A stretch of 64,000 nucleotides of DNA, taken from positions 124,001 to 188,000 of the forward strand of contig NZ_JARUBE010000003.1 in the NCBI RefSeq assembly GCF_029626035.1. The letters run 5' to 3'. The position numbers and the translations under genes were made by a program. Positions within the stretch are counted from its first letter, which is position 1. Each line of letters begins with the position of its first letter. Of this stretch, positions 20,817 to 29,843 are shown piece by piece. The notes beneath the pieces are model-generated. The model made no database searches. It was not told the DNA's origin and was given only the letters and a program-made list of their open reading frames with translations. This DNA is from Micromonospora sp. WMMD980. Its GTDB lineage: Bacteria > Actinomycetota > Actinomycetes > Mycobacteriales > Micromonosporaceae.

Positions 20817-22133
20817 GTGAGGAAGCACCTCGGCGTGCTGCGGCCGGTGGCGGCGGGGCTGGCGGCCGGGCTGATGCTGCTGGGCGCCGCGCAGCCGGCG
20901 GCCGCCGCGCCGCGCCGGGCCGAGCAGTGGTACCTGGACGAGCTGCGCATCGACCGGGCACATCAGGTCTCCACCGGGCGCGGGGTGGTGGTCGGCGTGG
21001 TGGACACCGGCGTCGACGCGACGCACCCGGCGCTGCGCGGTCGGGTGTTACCCGGCGACCGCAGCTACGGCGCTCGCGGCGACGGCCGGGAGGACCCGGA
21101 CGGTCACGGCACCCACATGGCCGGCATCATCGCGGCGGCCAACGTCGGCGACGGCGTGGACGGCATCGCGCCGGACGCCCGGATCCTGCCGATCAAGCAG
21201 GAGCCGGGGCCCGGGACCATCCCCGACGGCGCGTCCGCCCTGGGCATCCGGATGGCCGTGGACGGCGGCGCGAAGGTGCTCAACCTCTCCTTCGGCGGGG
21301 CTGGCGCACCGGACCCGGACGACGAGGAGGCGATCCGGTACGCGCTGGAGCGTGACGTTGTGGTGGTGGCCTCGGCCGGCAACCTCAAGGCGGGCGACGT
21401 GGACATCGCCTCGCCGGCCAGGATCCCCGGCGTGATCGCGGTGACCGGCACCACCCGCGGCGGCGGCTTCTGGTCCGGTTCCGCACAGGGCCCGGAGGCG
21501 GTGGTCTCCGCGCCCGCGGACGGCATCTACAACGCCGGCCCCGACCACGGTTACGGCTGGGGTGACGGCACCTCCGACTCCAGCGCCATCGTCTCCGGCG
21601 TCGCGGCGCTGATCCGATCGAAGTATCCGGAGCTGTCCGCGCCCGACGTGATCAACCGGATCATCCGCACCGCCCGGGACGCCGGCGCGCCCGGTCGCGA
21701 CCCGCGGTTCGGTTTCGGCCGGATCGACCCGGTGGCGGCGCTCACCGCCGACGTGCCGTCGGTGTCGGCGAACCCGCTGCTCGGCCCGGCCTCCGCCGGC
21801 GCGTCCCCACCACCGGCCGCCGCCGAGGACGACAACTTCGACGTGACCAAGTACGGCGACCGGGGCGGCCCCACCGACCAGCAGGTCATGGTGATCGGCG
21901 TCGGCATCGCGGTGGCGCTCGTGGTGCTGCTGGCGCTCGTGGTGTTCCTGATCTGGAACCGGCGTCGGCACCGGCGCGAGCTGGCCCGGGCGGCGCAGAT
22001 CCCGGACGACGTGGTCGATCGGCCGGACGGCGGCGGCAACGGCCCCCCGGTCCGGGCCGGCCAGGCCCCGCCGGGCTCCTACGCGCCCCCACCCTCCGGA
22101 CCCCGGCACCCGCCGGGCGGCGACCGCCCCTGA
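20817..22133 (+). CDS. Mycosin: membrane-anchored S8 subtilisin-like serine protease of type VII secretion
   Basis: The 438-residue precursor has a signal peptide ending near AAAAPRRA (about residue 31). The subtilase domain has the triad Asp63 (VVDTGVD), His97 (DGHGTH) and Ser253 (GDGTSDSSAIVSG) and the oxyanion Asn in ASAGN. A Pro/Ala linker leads to one C-terminal transmembrane helix (about 362-384) and a basic cytoplasmic tail. This layout is that of mycosins (MycP), which cap or process ESX secretion. The GTG start lies 10 nt after the stop of the Gly-rich gene. No EccB, EccC, EccD or EccE gene is nearby, so this is an orphan mycosin locus. Confidence 0.92.
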   Translation: MRKHLGVLRPVAAGLAAGLMLLGAAQPAAAAPRRAEQWYLDELRIDRAHQVSTGRGVVVGVVDTGVDATHPALRGRVLPGDRSYGARGDGREDPDGHGTHMAGIIAAANVGDGVDGIAPDARILPIKQEPGPGTIPDGASALGIRMAVDGGAKVLNLSFGGAGAPDPDDEEAIRYALERDVVVVASAGNLKAGDVDIASPARIPGVIAVTGTTRGGGFWSGSAQGPEAVVSAPADGIYNAGPDHGYGWGDGTSDSSAIVSGVAALIRSKYPELSAPDVINRIIRTARDAGAPGRDPRFGFGRIDPVAALTADVPSVSANPLLGPASAGASPPPAAAEDDNFDVTKYGDRGGPTDQQVMVIGVGIAVALVVLLALVVFLIWNRRRHRRELARAAQIPDDVVDRPDGGGNGPPVRAGQAPPGSYAPPPSGPRHPPGGDRP

Positions 22134-22296
22134 CGGCTCACTGTCGCTCACGAGGTCGACGGCCGGCCGGAGATCGACTCACCGCCGACCTCGTGGCCCG
22201 GCGTCGGTCGGCCGGTCCGGCCGGCCCCGGTCGCGGCGGGTGCCCGGGGCTGCGCCAGGATGGAGCGGACACGCAGGCACAGCCGAGGAGTTCACG

Positions 22297-23073
22297 ATCG
22301 CCAGAAAGCCTCAACCCGAGGGTGGCCAGGCGCCCGTCGTCCAGCGGGTCCGCATCCGGTACGCCAAGCGTGGGCCGTTGCGGTTCACCTCGCACCGGGA
22401 CTTCGCCCGGGCCTTCGAGCGCGCGCTGCGCCGGGCCGGCGTACCGATCGCCTTCTCCCAGGGTTTCACCCCGCATCCCAAGATCTCGTACGCGTCGGCG
22501 GCGCCGACCGGTGTGGCCAGCGAGGCGGAATACCTCGAGATCGGCCTGCGTGAGCCGGTCGACCCGGAGCAGCTCCGGGCGGCCCTGGACGCCGCGCTCT
22601 CGCCGGGGCTCGACGTGCTCGAGGCGGTCGAGGCCACCGGCGGCAGTCTGGCCGACCGGATCGAGGCGTCCCGCTGGCGCATCGAGCTGCCCGAGGTCGA
22701 CCCGGAGGTGCTCCGCGCCGCCGTGGCGGCCTTCACCGCCGCCGAGGAGATCCAGGTCGAGCGAATGACCAAGCAGGGCCGGCGCACCTTCGACACCCGC
22801 GGCGCCGTGATCGCCATCGATGCGTCGACGCCGGCTGAGACGCCTTCCCGAGCGGCGGCCGTACCGTGTGCGATACTCGAACTGGTCGTACGGCAGGTCA
22901 CCCCGTCCGTGCGACCCGATGACGTCCTTTCCGGCCTCCGCGTGGTGGCCGACCTGGAGCCGCCGGTCACCCCGAAGGTGATCCGGCTGGCGCAGGGCAC
23001 GCTGACCGCGCAGGGCGAGATCGTCGATCCGTTGGACGCGGATCGCGACGGGGCAGCCATCGGAGGGCACTGA
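22297..23073 (+). CDS. TIGR03936 (DUF2344) radical SAM-associated protein; possible ATC start
   Basis: This protein of about 258 residues has the family core RIRYAKRGPLRFTSHRD followed by PIAFSQGFTPHPKIS. It is the usual neighbour of the TIGR03960 radical SAM protein and of RNase E/G, and is predicted to work with the radical SAM enzyme on RNA. The coding frame is open back to a GTG at 22240, but that start has a weak ribosome-binding site. At 22297 an ATC is preceded by GAGGAG with 6-nt spacing, and the sequence from there reads IARKPQPEGGQAP, a sensible N terminus. No ATG, GTG or TTG lies near the GAGGAG site. I place the start at ATC as the more likely choice, with GTG 22240 as the alternative. 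Confidence 0.85.
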   Translation: MARKPQPEGGQAPVVQRVRIRYAKRGPLRFTSHRDFARAFERALRRAGVPIAFSQGFTPHPKISYASAAPTGVASEAEYLEIGLREPVDPEQLRAALDAALSPGLDVLEAVEATGGSLADRIEASRWRIELPEVDPEVLRAAVAAFTAAEEIQVERMTKQGRRTFDTRGAVIAIDASTPAETPSRAAAVPCAILELVVRQVTPSVRPDDVLSGLRVVADLEPPVTPKVIRLAQGTLTAQGEIVDPLDADRDGAAIGGH

Positions 23074-23204
23074 CCGGACGGTCAGCGCTCTGGCAGGCAG
23101 ACTTCGGCGGTCGCGCTCCCGCGCGCCCGGCGGAAACACCTTTGCGGCAACCCTGCGTGGCAGCGCTCAACCGCGCCCGGGGCAGCCAGAACTGGAGAAC
23201 GTCC

Positions 23205-26200
23205 ATGCTCGAGAACGAGCCCGAGGGCGGCGAACGGACCGGCGCGGAGCCGGCCGACGCGACCGCCGCCGACAGCACCGCCGGCGCCGCCGAGGTGAAG
23301 CCCCCGGCCCGCAAGCGGGCCAGCCGCCGCAAGGCGGCTCCGCTCAACCAGCCGGAGCAGACCGACGCCCCGGTCGAGGCGTCCGCCACCGCCACCGGCA
23401 GTGGCGAGTCGCCGCAGGCCGAGGTGTTCGCGCCGGTGGCGGGCGAGTCGGAGACCGCGCCGAAGACCGCCCGCCGGCGCCGCAAGGCGACCCCGGCGAA
23501 GGCGGTCGAGGAGCCGGTCGCCGCGACCGGCGTGGAGGCCACCTCGGACGAGGTGGTGCCCCCGGTCAAGGTGACCCGGACCCGCCGCCGCAAGGCCACC
23601 CCGCCCGCCGAGGAGCTTCCCGCCGTCGAGTCGCCGACCGAGGCGCCCGCCGAGGCGGCCGGGACGGCCGTGGCGCCGTCCGCCGCGCCGCGCGCCGACG
23701 CCGTCGTGGACGGACCGGTTTCGGTGCCCGGCGGGGCGGGCGAGATCGCCGAGGGGCGTGCGCCGCTCGACGAGGACGAGAACACCGACGCGGACGCGGT
23801 GGGCGAGGACGCCGTCGACGAGCCCACCCCGGCCGAGGGCACCGCGCCGACCCGCCGCGCCGGGGGCACGCGACGCCGCACCCGGGGGACCGCCGCCGAG
23901 GACGGCGCGCCGCGTCGTACCGAAGACGTCGACCTGGCCCGCGCCGGCGGGGTGGCCGACGACTCCGGCGCGGTGTCCACGGGCGCCGCGGTGCCGGGCG
24001 TCGCGGACGAGCCGGCGGCGGCCGAGGAACAGCCGGCCACCGGTCGTCGGCGCCGGGCCGCGCTCTCCGCTCCGACCGTCCTGTTCATGCCCCCGCAGCC
24101 CGAGGACGTCCCGGACGTCCGGGTCACCTACCCGGCCGCCGAGGAGGCGGTGGAGGAGCCGGTCGAGACCGGCCGTCGCCGTCGTCGGGGCCGTCGCGAG
24201 CCCGAGCCGGCCGAGGTGGCGGCCGAGGTCGTCGAGGAGGAGCCGACCGCCGAGGCCGAGGAGACCGCCGAGACCGAGGAGGAGGACGACGAGACGGCCG
24301 AGGGTCGCCGGCGTCGTCGTCGCGGTCGTCGCGGTCGGGGCCGTGGCAAGGGCGGCGCGGACGACGCCGAGGACGAGGAGTCCGGCACGGCGGAGGTGGC
24401 CGACTCGGAGGCCGAGGCGACCGCCGAGGACACCGACGCCGAGGACGAGGGGATGACCCGTCGTCGCCGGCGGCGTCGCCGTCGGGGCGCCGGGGAGGCG
24501 GAGACGGCCACCGAGGACGGCGTGCCCACCGTCGTCAAGATCCGTGAGCCGCGCAAGGCGGTCGACGAGGTCCAGGGCGTCTCCGGCTCGACCCGGCTGG
24601 AGGCCAAGCGCCAGCGCCGTCGGGACGGGCGGGAGCAGCGGCGTACCCGGCCGCCGATCCTGAGCGAGTCGGAGTTCCTGGCCCGCCGCGAGGCGGTCGA
24701 CCGGACGATGGTGGTCCGCCAGCGCGGCGACCGCACCCAGATCGCGGTGCTCGAGGACGGCGTGCTGGTCGAGCACTACGTGACCCGCAACTCGTCCGGC
24801 ACCATGGCCGGCAACGTCTACCTCGGCAAGGTGCAGAACGTCCTGCCCAGCATGGAGGCGGCCTTCGTCGACATCGGGCGCGGCCGCAACGCCGTCCTGT
24901 ATGCCGGCGAGGTCAACTGGGACGCCACCGGCCTGGAGGGTCGGGCCCGCTCGATCGAGCAGGCGCTGCGCTCCGGCGACCCGGTGCTGGTGCAGGTCAC
25001 CAAGGACCCGATCGGGCACAAGGGCGCGCGGCTCACCAGCCACGTCGCGCTCTCCGGCCGGCACCTGGTCTACGTGCCCAACGGCAACGCCTCCGGGATC
25101 AGCCGCAAGCTGCCGGACACCGAGCGCAAGCGGCTGCGGGACATCCTCAAGAAGCTGGTGCCGGACGGCGCCGGCGTGATCGTCCGGACCGCGGCCGAGG
25201 GCGCCAGCGAGGACGAGCTGGCCCGGGACGTCAAGCGGCTCCAGGCGCAGTGGGAGGACATCCAGGCGAAGGCGGCCTCCGGGGGCGCGCCGGTGCTGCT
25301 CTACGAGGAGCCGGACCTGGTCATCCGGGTGGTCCGGGACCTCTTCAACGAGGACTTCCGCGAGCTGGTCATCGAGGGCGAGTCCGCGTACGACGTGGTC
25401 GAGTCGTACCTGTCGCACGTCTCGCCGGACCTGGTCGCGCGGCTGCGCCGGCACGCCGGTGTCGCCGACGTGTTCGCCGAGCACCGGATCGACGAGCAGA
25501 TCCTCAAGGGGCTGGACCGGAAGGTCTTCCTGCCCTCCGGCGGCTCGCTGGTGATCGACCGGACCGAGGCGATGACCGTCGTCGACGTGAACACCGGCAA
25601 GTACACCGGCTCCGGCGGAAACCTGGAGGAGACGGTCACCCGCAACAACCTGGAGGCGGCCGAGGAGATCGTGCGCCAGCTCCGGCTGCGTGACCTCGGT
25701 GGCATCGTGGTGATCGACTTCATCGACATGGTGCTGGAGTCGAACCGGGAGCTGGTGCTGCGCCGGCTGACCGAGTGCCTGGGGCGGGACCGCACCAAGC
25801 ACCAGGTCACCGAGATCACCTCGCTCGGCCTGGTGCAGATGACCCGCAAGCGGATCGGCGCGGGCCTGTTGGAGGCGTTCAGCGAGACCTGCGAGTGCTG
25901 CAAGGGGCGGGGCGTCGTCATCCACACCGAGCCGGTGCCGGAGAAGCCGCGCGGCGGCGCGGCGGAGAAGGTCAAGGCGGTCGCCTCGGCGGTCGCGCCG
26001 GTCGAGGAGAAGGGCCGCCGCCGGGGTCGCAAGGCCGCCGCGGAGAAGCCGGAGACCGCGCCGGAGCCGCCGCCGGCGGCCGAGCCGGAGCGGACCGTCG
26101 CCGAGGTGGTCGAGACGCCCGACGACTACTACGACACCCAGGGCTACGACCTGTCCCGGTTCGCCGCCGACACGCCGGCCGTCCCGGCGGTCGCGGACAG

Positions 26201-26345
26201 CCAGGAGGGCGACTCGGCCCGGCTGGCGGCCTCCGACGACCCGGACGCGATCGGTGACGGCGAGGCCGACGACGAGGGCGCCGACGGTGGCACCCCGCGG
26301 CGGCGGTCGCGGCGGGGTGGGGCCCGCCGGCGTACCCGACCGTGA
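23205..26345 (+). CDS. rng: Ribonuclease E/G family endoribonuclease
   Basis: This RNase of 1046 residues processes rRNA and mRNA. Its first 480 residues are low-complexity: Ala/Glu/Pro-rich with repeated Arg clusters ([20 protein letters not shown]), probably disordered and RNA-binding. Then follow the S1-like domain (FVDIGRGRNAVLYAGEV), the catalytic core with Asp residues in VDVNTGKYTG and VIDFIDM, and the zinc-link cysteines CECCKGRG. The tail is again basic and acidic low-complexity. The arrangement (N-terminal extension instead of a long C-terminal scaffold) is common in actinobacteria. The ATG at 23205 has GGAG 7 nt upstream. It could equally be labelled rne. Confidence 0.95.
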   Translation: MLENEPEGGERTGAEPADATAADSTAGAAEVKPPARKRASRRKAAPLNQPEQTDAPVEASATATGSGESPQAEVFAPVAGESETAPKTARRRRKATPAKAVEEPVAATGVEATSDEVVPPVKVTRTRRRKATPPAEELPAVESPTEAPAEAAGTAVAPSAAPRADAVVDGPVSVPGGAGEIAEGRAPLDEDENTDADAVGEDAVDEPTPAEGTAPTRRAGGTRRRTRGTAAEDGAPRRTEDVDLARAGGVADDSGAVSTGAAVPGVADEPAAAEEQPATGRRRRAALSAPTVLFMPPQPEDVPDVRVTYPAAEEAVEEPVETGRRRRRGRREPEPAEVAAEVVEEEPTAEAEETAETEEEDDETAEGRRRRRRGRRGRGRGKGGADDAEDEESGTAEVADSEAEATAEDTDAEDEGMTRRRRRRRRRGAGEAETATEDGVPTVVKIREPRKAVDEVQGVSGSTRLEAKRQRRRDGREQRRTRPPILSESEFLARREAVDRTMVVRQRGDRTQIAVLEDGVLVEHYVTRNSSGTMAGNVYLGKVQNVLPSMEAAFVDIGRGRNAVLYAGEVNWDATGLEGRARSIEQALRSGDPVLVQVTKDPIGHKGARLTSHVALSGRHLVYVPNGNASGISRKLPDTERKRLRDILKKLVPDGAGVIVRTAAEGASEDELARDVKRLQAQWEDIQAKAASGGAPVLLYEEPDLVIRVVRDLFNEDFRELVIEGESAYDVVESYLSHVSPDLVARLRRHAGVADVFAEHRIDEQILKGLDRKVFLPSGGSLVIDRTEAMTVVDVNTGKYTGSGGNLEETVTRNNLEAAEEIVRQLRLRDLGGIVVIDFIDMVLESNRELVLRRLTECLGRDRTKHQVTEITSLGLVQMTRKRIGAGLLEAFSETCECCKGRGVVIHTEPVPEKPRGGAAEKVKAVASAVAPVEEKGRRRGRKAAAEKPETAPEPPPAAEPERTVAEVVETPDDYYDTQGYDLSRFAADTPAVPAVADSQEGDSARLAASDDPDAIGDGEADDEGADGGTPRRRSRRGGARRRTRP

Positions 26346-26370
26346 GCCGCTGACCTGCGTGGCGTTTGAC

Positions 26371-26411
26371 AGGGCCCCCGCTCCGGCAACAGAGTGCCGA
26401 GCAGGGGCCCT
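26371..26411 (+). terminator. Terminator after the RNase E/G gene
   Basis: The arms agggcccc (26371-26378) and ggggccct (26404-26411) pair, extended inward by gctc/gagc, to give a 12-bp interrupted stem. A short tgccgtttcccg tail follows. The core resembles the GGGGCCCC repeat family but lacks the taa-flanked arms. Confidence 0.75.
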
Positions 26412-26467
26412 GCCGTTTCCCGTCTACCCCCCCCCGGGCGGGGCGGCGCGTCCCGGAGGGAGGAGAC

Positions 26468-26941
26468 ATGCGTCGGGTGTTCGCGGTCACCGCGCTGGCC
26501 GGACTGCTGCTGGCCGGGTCGGGCTGCGCCAACCGGGACGACGATCCGTTCTCGGTGGGATTCGCCTCACCGGCGCCGGCGGCCACCTCACCCACTCCGG
26601 CCCCGACCGCGACCGGCGACGCGGGCGTCTGCGCCCGGGCGAAGCAGTCCGGTTCGGCGGCCGTGCAGACCTACGTGGCGAAGCTGGCGGAGATGCTGCG
26701 GGCCGGGGCCGCCCGGGACCGGAGCACGGAGAAGGCCGCCCAGCGGGACGCCGAGGCCGCGCTGGCGGGCTGGCGGGACGTGCTGCGGGAGCAGGCTCAG
26801 AAGGCCACCGACCCCGGCTTGCGGACGCTCCTGGCGGACCTGGCGACCGAGGTGGGCAAGCTCGGCACCGACGTGCGGGCGATCGACGAGGCGGAGTTCG
26901 ACCGGCTCCAGCAGCGCCTCGACCAGCTCTGCCCGGCCTGA
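26468..26941 (+). CDS. Secreted lipoprotein-like protein of unknown function
   Basis: This 157-residue protein has a signal peptide (MRRVFAVTALAGLLLAGSGC). The lipobox is loose: LAGSGC, with Gly rather than Leu/Val at -3. A Pro/Thr/Ala-rich linker follows, then a helical domain rich in Ala and charged residues with two cysteines (VCARAK and QLCPA at the very end) that could form a disulfide. The ATG at 26468 has GGAGGGAGGAG upstream, a strong site. It sits alone between rng and rplU. No enzymatic motif is visible. Confidence 0.85.
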   Translation: MRRVFAVTALAGLLLAGSGCANRDDDPFSVGFASPAPAATSPTPAPTATGDAGVCARAKQSGSAAVQTYVAKLAEMLRAGAARDRSTEKAAQRDAEAALAGWRDVLREQAQKATDPGLRTLLADLATEVGKLGTDVRAIDEAEFDRLQQRLDQLCPA

Positions 26942-27012
26942 TCGGCGGGCCCGGTTTGGGGGGCGGGCCCGCTATGGCGTACGCTTGCCTGCGGCGCACT
27001 TTGGTGTGCCTA

Positions 27013-27068
27013 GTTCCCGCGTGCCCGCGCCGCCGGTGTCACGGCTCCCGGCGAGACGCCGTGGGAAC
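27013..27068 (+). promoter_or_regulatory. Candidate structured leader of rplU-rpmA
   Basis: gttcccgcg (27013-27021) pairs with cgtgggaac (27060-27068) as a 9-bp helix with one G-U pair, enclosing about 38 nt with further self-complementarity. It lies about 60 nt before the rplU ATG, where autogenous L21 leaders occur in other bacteria. Function is an inference: no known actinobacterial L21 leader consensus could be compared. Confidence 0.4.
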
Positions 27069-27129
27069 GACCCGCCGGTGACGGTGGGAAAAGACGTCAG
27101 CAGCCTCAACGACAGGGAGTCCGCCTCCG

Positions 27130-27447
27130 ATGTACGCGATCGTCAAGACCGGCGGCAAGCAGTACAAGGTCGCCGAGGGCGACGTGATCGAGGTCGAGAA
27201 GCTCACCGGTGCCCCCGGTGACGCGGTGAAGCTCACCGCGGTGCTCCTCGTCGACGGTGACGACCTGGTGACCGACGCGGCGAAGCTCGCGAAGGTCGCG
27301 GTGTCCGGTGAGATCGCCGCGCACACCAAGGGCCCGAAGATCCGGATCCACAAGTTCAAGAACAAGACCGGCTACCACAAGCGTCAGGGTCACCGGCAGC
27401 CGCTGACCCAGATCAAGGTGACCGGCATCTCCAACAGCGGGAAGTAG
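27130..27447 (+). CDS. rplU: 50S ribosomal protein L21
   Basis: The 105-residue protein starts [14 protein letters not shown] and ends with the family motif [14 protein letters not shown]. It binds 23S rRNA domain II. It is followed 11 nt later by rpmA, with obgE downstream after a terminator, the standard bacterial cluster. Confidence 0.99.
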   Translation: MYAIVKTGGKQYKVAEGDVIEVEKLTGAPGDAVKLTAVLLVDGDDLVTDAAKLAKVAVSGEIAAHTKGPKIRIHKFKNKTGYHKRQGHRQPLTQIKVTGISNSGK

Positions 27448-27458
27448 GTCGTCCTCCA

Positions 27459-27713
27459 ATGGCTCACAAAAAGGGTGCGTCCAGCTCGCGTAACGGTCGT
27501 GACTCCGCGGCCCAGCGGCTCGGCGTGAAGCGCTTCGGTGGTCAGGTCGTCAGCGCGGGTGAGATCCTCATCCGTCAGCGTGGCACCAAGTTCCACCCCG
27601 GTGACCTGGTCGGCCGTGGCGGCGACGACACGCTGTTCGCGCTGTCGGCCGGTGCGGTGCAGTTCGGCACCAAGCGCGGTCGCAAGACCGTCAGCATCGT
27701 GCCGCAGCAGTAG
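27459..27713 (+). CDS. rpmA: 50S ribosomal protein L27
   Basis: The 84-residue protein begins [16 protein letters not shown], with the conserved N-terminal tail that reaches the peptidyl-transferase centre. It has no Firmicutes-type cleavable extension. It is coupled to rplU and ends before a strong terminator. Confidence 0.99.
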   Translation: MAHKKGASSSRNGRDSAAQRLGVKRFGGQVVSAGEILIRQRGTKFHPGDLVGRGGDDTLFALSAGAVQFGTKRGRKTVSIVPQQ

Positions 27714-27717
27714 TTCG

Positions 27718-27763
27718 AAGGCGAAGCGGGCCGCGGACCTCGGGTCCCGGCCCGCTTCGCCTT
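27718..27763 (+). terminator. Terminator of the rplU-rpmA operon
   Basis: A perfect 15-bp stem (27718-27732 with 27749-27763), 16-nt loop and ...cttt tail start 5 nt after the rpmA stop codon. obgE, 39 nt downstream, therefore either has its own promoter or depends on readthrough. Confidence 0.9.
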
Positions 27764-27802
27764 TCCACGCGCGGGGCGGTCCCCGCTGGAAGGATTGGCG
27801 TC

Positions 27803-29272
27803 GTGACGACGTTCGTTGACCGGGTCGTCCTGCACATGCAGGCCGGCGACGGCGGGCACGGCTGTGTCTCCATCCACCGGGAGAAGTTCAAGCCCTTCGG
27901 CGGCCCGGACGGCGGCAACGGCGGCCACGGCGGCAGTGTGTCGCTGGTGGTCGACCCGCAGGTCACCACGCTGCTCGACTTCCACTTCCGGCCGCACCTG
28001 AAGGCCGAGAACGGCAAGGGCGGGGCCGGCTCGAACCGGGACGGCGGCAACGGCCGGGACCTGGTGATCAAGGTCCCGAACGGCACCGTGGTGCAGAGCC
28101 TCGACGGCGAGGTGCTGGCCGATCTGGTCGGCGTGGGCACCACGTTCGAGGCGGCCCGGGGCGGCCGCGGCGGGCGGGGCAACGCCTCGCTGGCGAACGC
28201 CCGCCGCAAGGCGCCGGGCTTCGCCGAGCTGGGTGAGCCGGGCGACAAGCTCGACGTGGTGCTGGAGCTGAAGAGCGTCGCCGACGTCGGCCTGGTCGGT
28301 TTCCCGTCCGCCGGCAAGTCCTCGCTGATCTCGGTGATCTCCGCGGCCAAGCCGAAGATCGCCGACTACCCGTTCACCACGCTGGTCCCGAACCTCGGTG
28401 TGGTCCGGGTCGACAACCACACCTTCACCGTCGCCGACGTGCCCGGCCTGATCCCGGGTGCGGCCACCGGCAAGGGGCTGGGCCTGGAGTTCCTCCGCCA
28501 CGTCGAGCGCTGCGCCGTGCTGGTGCACGTGGTGGACACCGCGACGCTGGAGCCGGGCCGCGACCCGCTGGCCGACATCGACGCCATCGAGTCGGAGCTG
28601 ACCCAGTACGGCGGGCTCGCCGACCGGCCCCGGCTGGTCGCGCTGAACAAGGTCGACGTGCCGGACGGCAAGGACCTGGCCGACATCGTCCGCCCCGACC
28701 TGGAGGCCCGCGGCTTCCGCGTCTTCGACGTCTCCAGCGCCACCCGCGAGGGCCTGCGCGAGCTGACGTTCGCGATGGCCCAGCTCGTCGACGAGAGCCG
28801 GCGGGCCACGCCGCCCGCCGAGCCGACCCGGATCGTGATCCGCCCGAAGGCGGTCGACGACGCCGGCTTCACCATCGAGGCCGAGGCGGACGGCTCCTAC
28901 ACGGTCCGTGGCAGCCGGCCGGAGCGCTGGGTGAAGCAGACCAACTTCGACAACGACGAGGCGGTGGGCTACCTGGCCGACCGGCTGGCCCGCCTGGGCG
29001 TCGAGGAGAAGCTGGCGAAGGCCGGCGCGGAGGCCGGCGACCTGGTGCGGATCGGCGAACGGGAGTTCGACTGGCAGCCCACGCTCTACGCCGGCGTCGA
29101 CTTCGTGCCCGGCAACCGGGGCACCGACCTGCGGCTGGAGGACAAGTCGACGCGCCCCCGGGCCGCCGACCGGCTGGAGGCGCGCAAGGCCCGCCGGCGT
29201 CGCCCGGAGGACGAGATCGAGGGCGCGCCGGAGGCCCCGGCGGACGATCTGGACGACCCGGACGACGATTAG
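27803..29272 (+). CDS. obgE: Obg family GTPase
   Basis: ObgE is a 50S-associated GTPase for late ribosome assembly and stress signalling. The 489-residue protein has the glycine-rich Obg fold ([19 protein letters not shown] and [14 protein letters not shown]). The G domain has P-loop GFPSAGKSS (166-174), G3 DVPGLIPGA and G4 NKVD. It ends with the actinobacterial OCT domain and an acidic tail (DDLDDPDDD). The start is GTG at 27803 with GGAAGG upstream. In other actinobacteria proB-proA usually follow; here a GNAT gene does. Confidence 0.98.
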   Translation: MTTFVDRVVLHMQAGDGGHGCVSIHREKFKPFGGPDGGNGGHGGSVSLVVDPQVTTLLDFHFRPHLKAENGKGGAGSNRDGGNGRDLVIKVPNGTVVQSLDGEVLADLVGVGTTFEAARGGRGGRGNASLANARRKAPGFAELGEPGDKLDVVLELKSVADVGLVGFPSAGKSSLISVISAAKPKIADYPFTTLVPNLGVVRVDNHTFTVADVPGLIPGAATGKGLGLEFLRHVERCAVLVHVVDTATLEPGRDPLADIDAIESELTQYGGLADRPRLVALNKVDVPDGKDLADIVRPDLEARGFRVFDVSSATREGLRELTFAMAQLVDESRRATPPAEPTRIVIRPKAVDDAGFTIEAEADGSYTVRGSRPERWVKQTNFDNDEAVGYLADRLARLGVEEKLAKAGAEAGDLVRIGEREFDWQPTLYAGVDFVPGNRGTDLRLEDKSTRPRAADRLEARKARRRRPEDEIEGAPEAPADDLDDPDDD

Positions 29273-29330
29273 TTCGGCTCCGTCCGTGTTGGGGACGTTG
29301 GCCGGAAACCTCCGCGAAATCCGGCCGACC

Positions 29331-29336
29331 TAGCGT
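29331..29336 (+). promoter_or_regulatory. -10 box of a probable leaderless promoter (GNAT gene)
   Basis: TAGCGT fits TANNNT and ends 6 nt before the ATG at 29343. No ribosome-binding site is present. Leaderless transcription is likely. Confidence 0.55.
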
Positions 29337-29342
29337 GGGCGG

Positions 29343-29810
29343 ATGCTGATCGAATCCCGGCCCGCCACCGATCCGGAGATCGCCACGCTCGTCGTCGCCC
29401 AGCAGCGCGAGCTGCGGGACGCCGACGGCGGCCTGGACGGTCAGGTGACGGTCGTGCACGACGACATCCACTACCTGGCGGCCGTGATCGGCGGTCGGGC
29501 GGTCGGCTGCGGCGGCCTCCAGGCGCTCGACGCCGACACCGGCGAGCTGAAGCGGATGTACGTCCGGCCGGCGTTCCGGGGGCGGGGGATCGCCCGGCAG
29601 ATGCTGGTCGCGCTGGAGGAGTTGGCCTTCCGGCACGGCCATCGGACGGTGTGCCTGGAGACCGGCACCTACCTGCCGGCCGCGATCGGGCTCTACCGCT
29701 CCGCCGGCTACCGGCCCGTCCCGGTCTACGGCGAGTACGTCGACAACCCGTACAGCGTCTGCTTCGCCAAGCGCCTGCCCGTCTGGGCGCAAGGAGGGGC
29801 CCCCTCTTAA
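29343..29810 (+). CDS. GNAT family N-acetyltransferase
   Basis: This 155-residue acetyltransferase has motif A VRPAFRGRGIARQML (acetyl-CoA pyrophosphate binding R-G-x-G) preceded by ELKRMYV, then LETGTYLPAAIGLYRSAGY as motif B. The substrate is unknown. The final residues GGAPS and the TAA stop are encoded by palindromic repeat copy 3, so the native C terminus may have been altered by the repeat. It is the first gene after obgE and begins an accessory segment. Confidence 0.93.
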   Translation: MLIESRPATDPEIATLVVAQQRELRDADGGLDGQVTVVHDDIHYLAAVIGGRAVGCGGLQALDADTGELKRMYVRPAFRGRGIARQMLVALEELAFRHGHRTVCLETGTYLPAAIGLYRSAGYRPVPVYGEYVDNPYSVCFAKRLPVWAQGGAPS

Positions 29811-29840
29811 CGCCTGGCGTCGAGAGGGGAACCCTTCTCA
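29791..29840. repeat. GGGGCCCC-centred palindromic repeat, copy 3, inside the GNAT 3' end
   Basis: The element reads aaggaggggccccctcttaacg, a short spacer, then gagaggggaacccttctcac. It starts within the GNAT gene and supplies its last codons and stop. The right arm is degenerate (ggggaaccc instead of ggggcccc). It probably also terminates transcription between the convergent GNAT and DUF4383 genes. Confidence 0.83.
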
Positions 29841-29843
29841 CAC

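Noticed and set aside
22138..22200. Terminator after the mycosin gene (cacgaggtcg...cgacctcgtg)
   Set aside because: The 10-bp arms enclose over 30 nt and the loop has competing structure, so the call was too weak to list.
23082..25925. A 947-codon minus-strand frame opposite RNase E/G
   Set aside because: Shadow of the Arg/Glu-rich RNase sequence. No family features.
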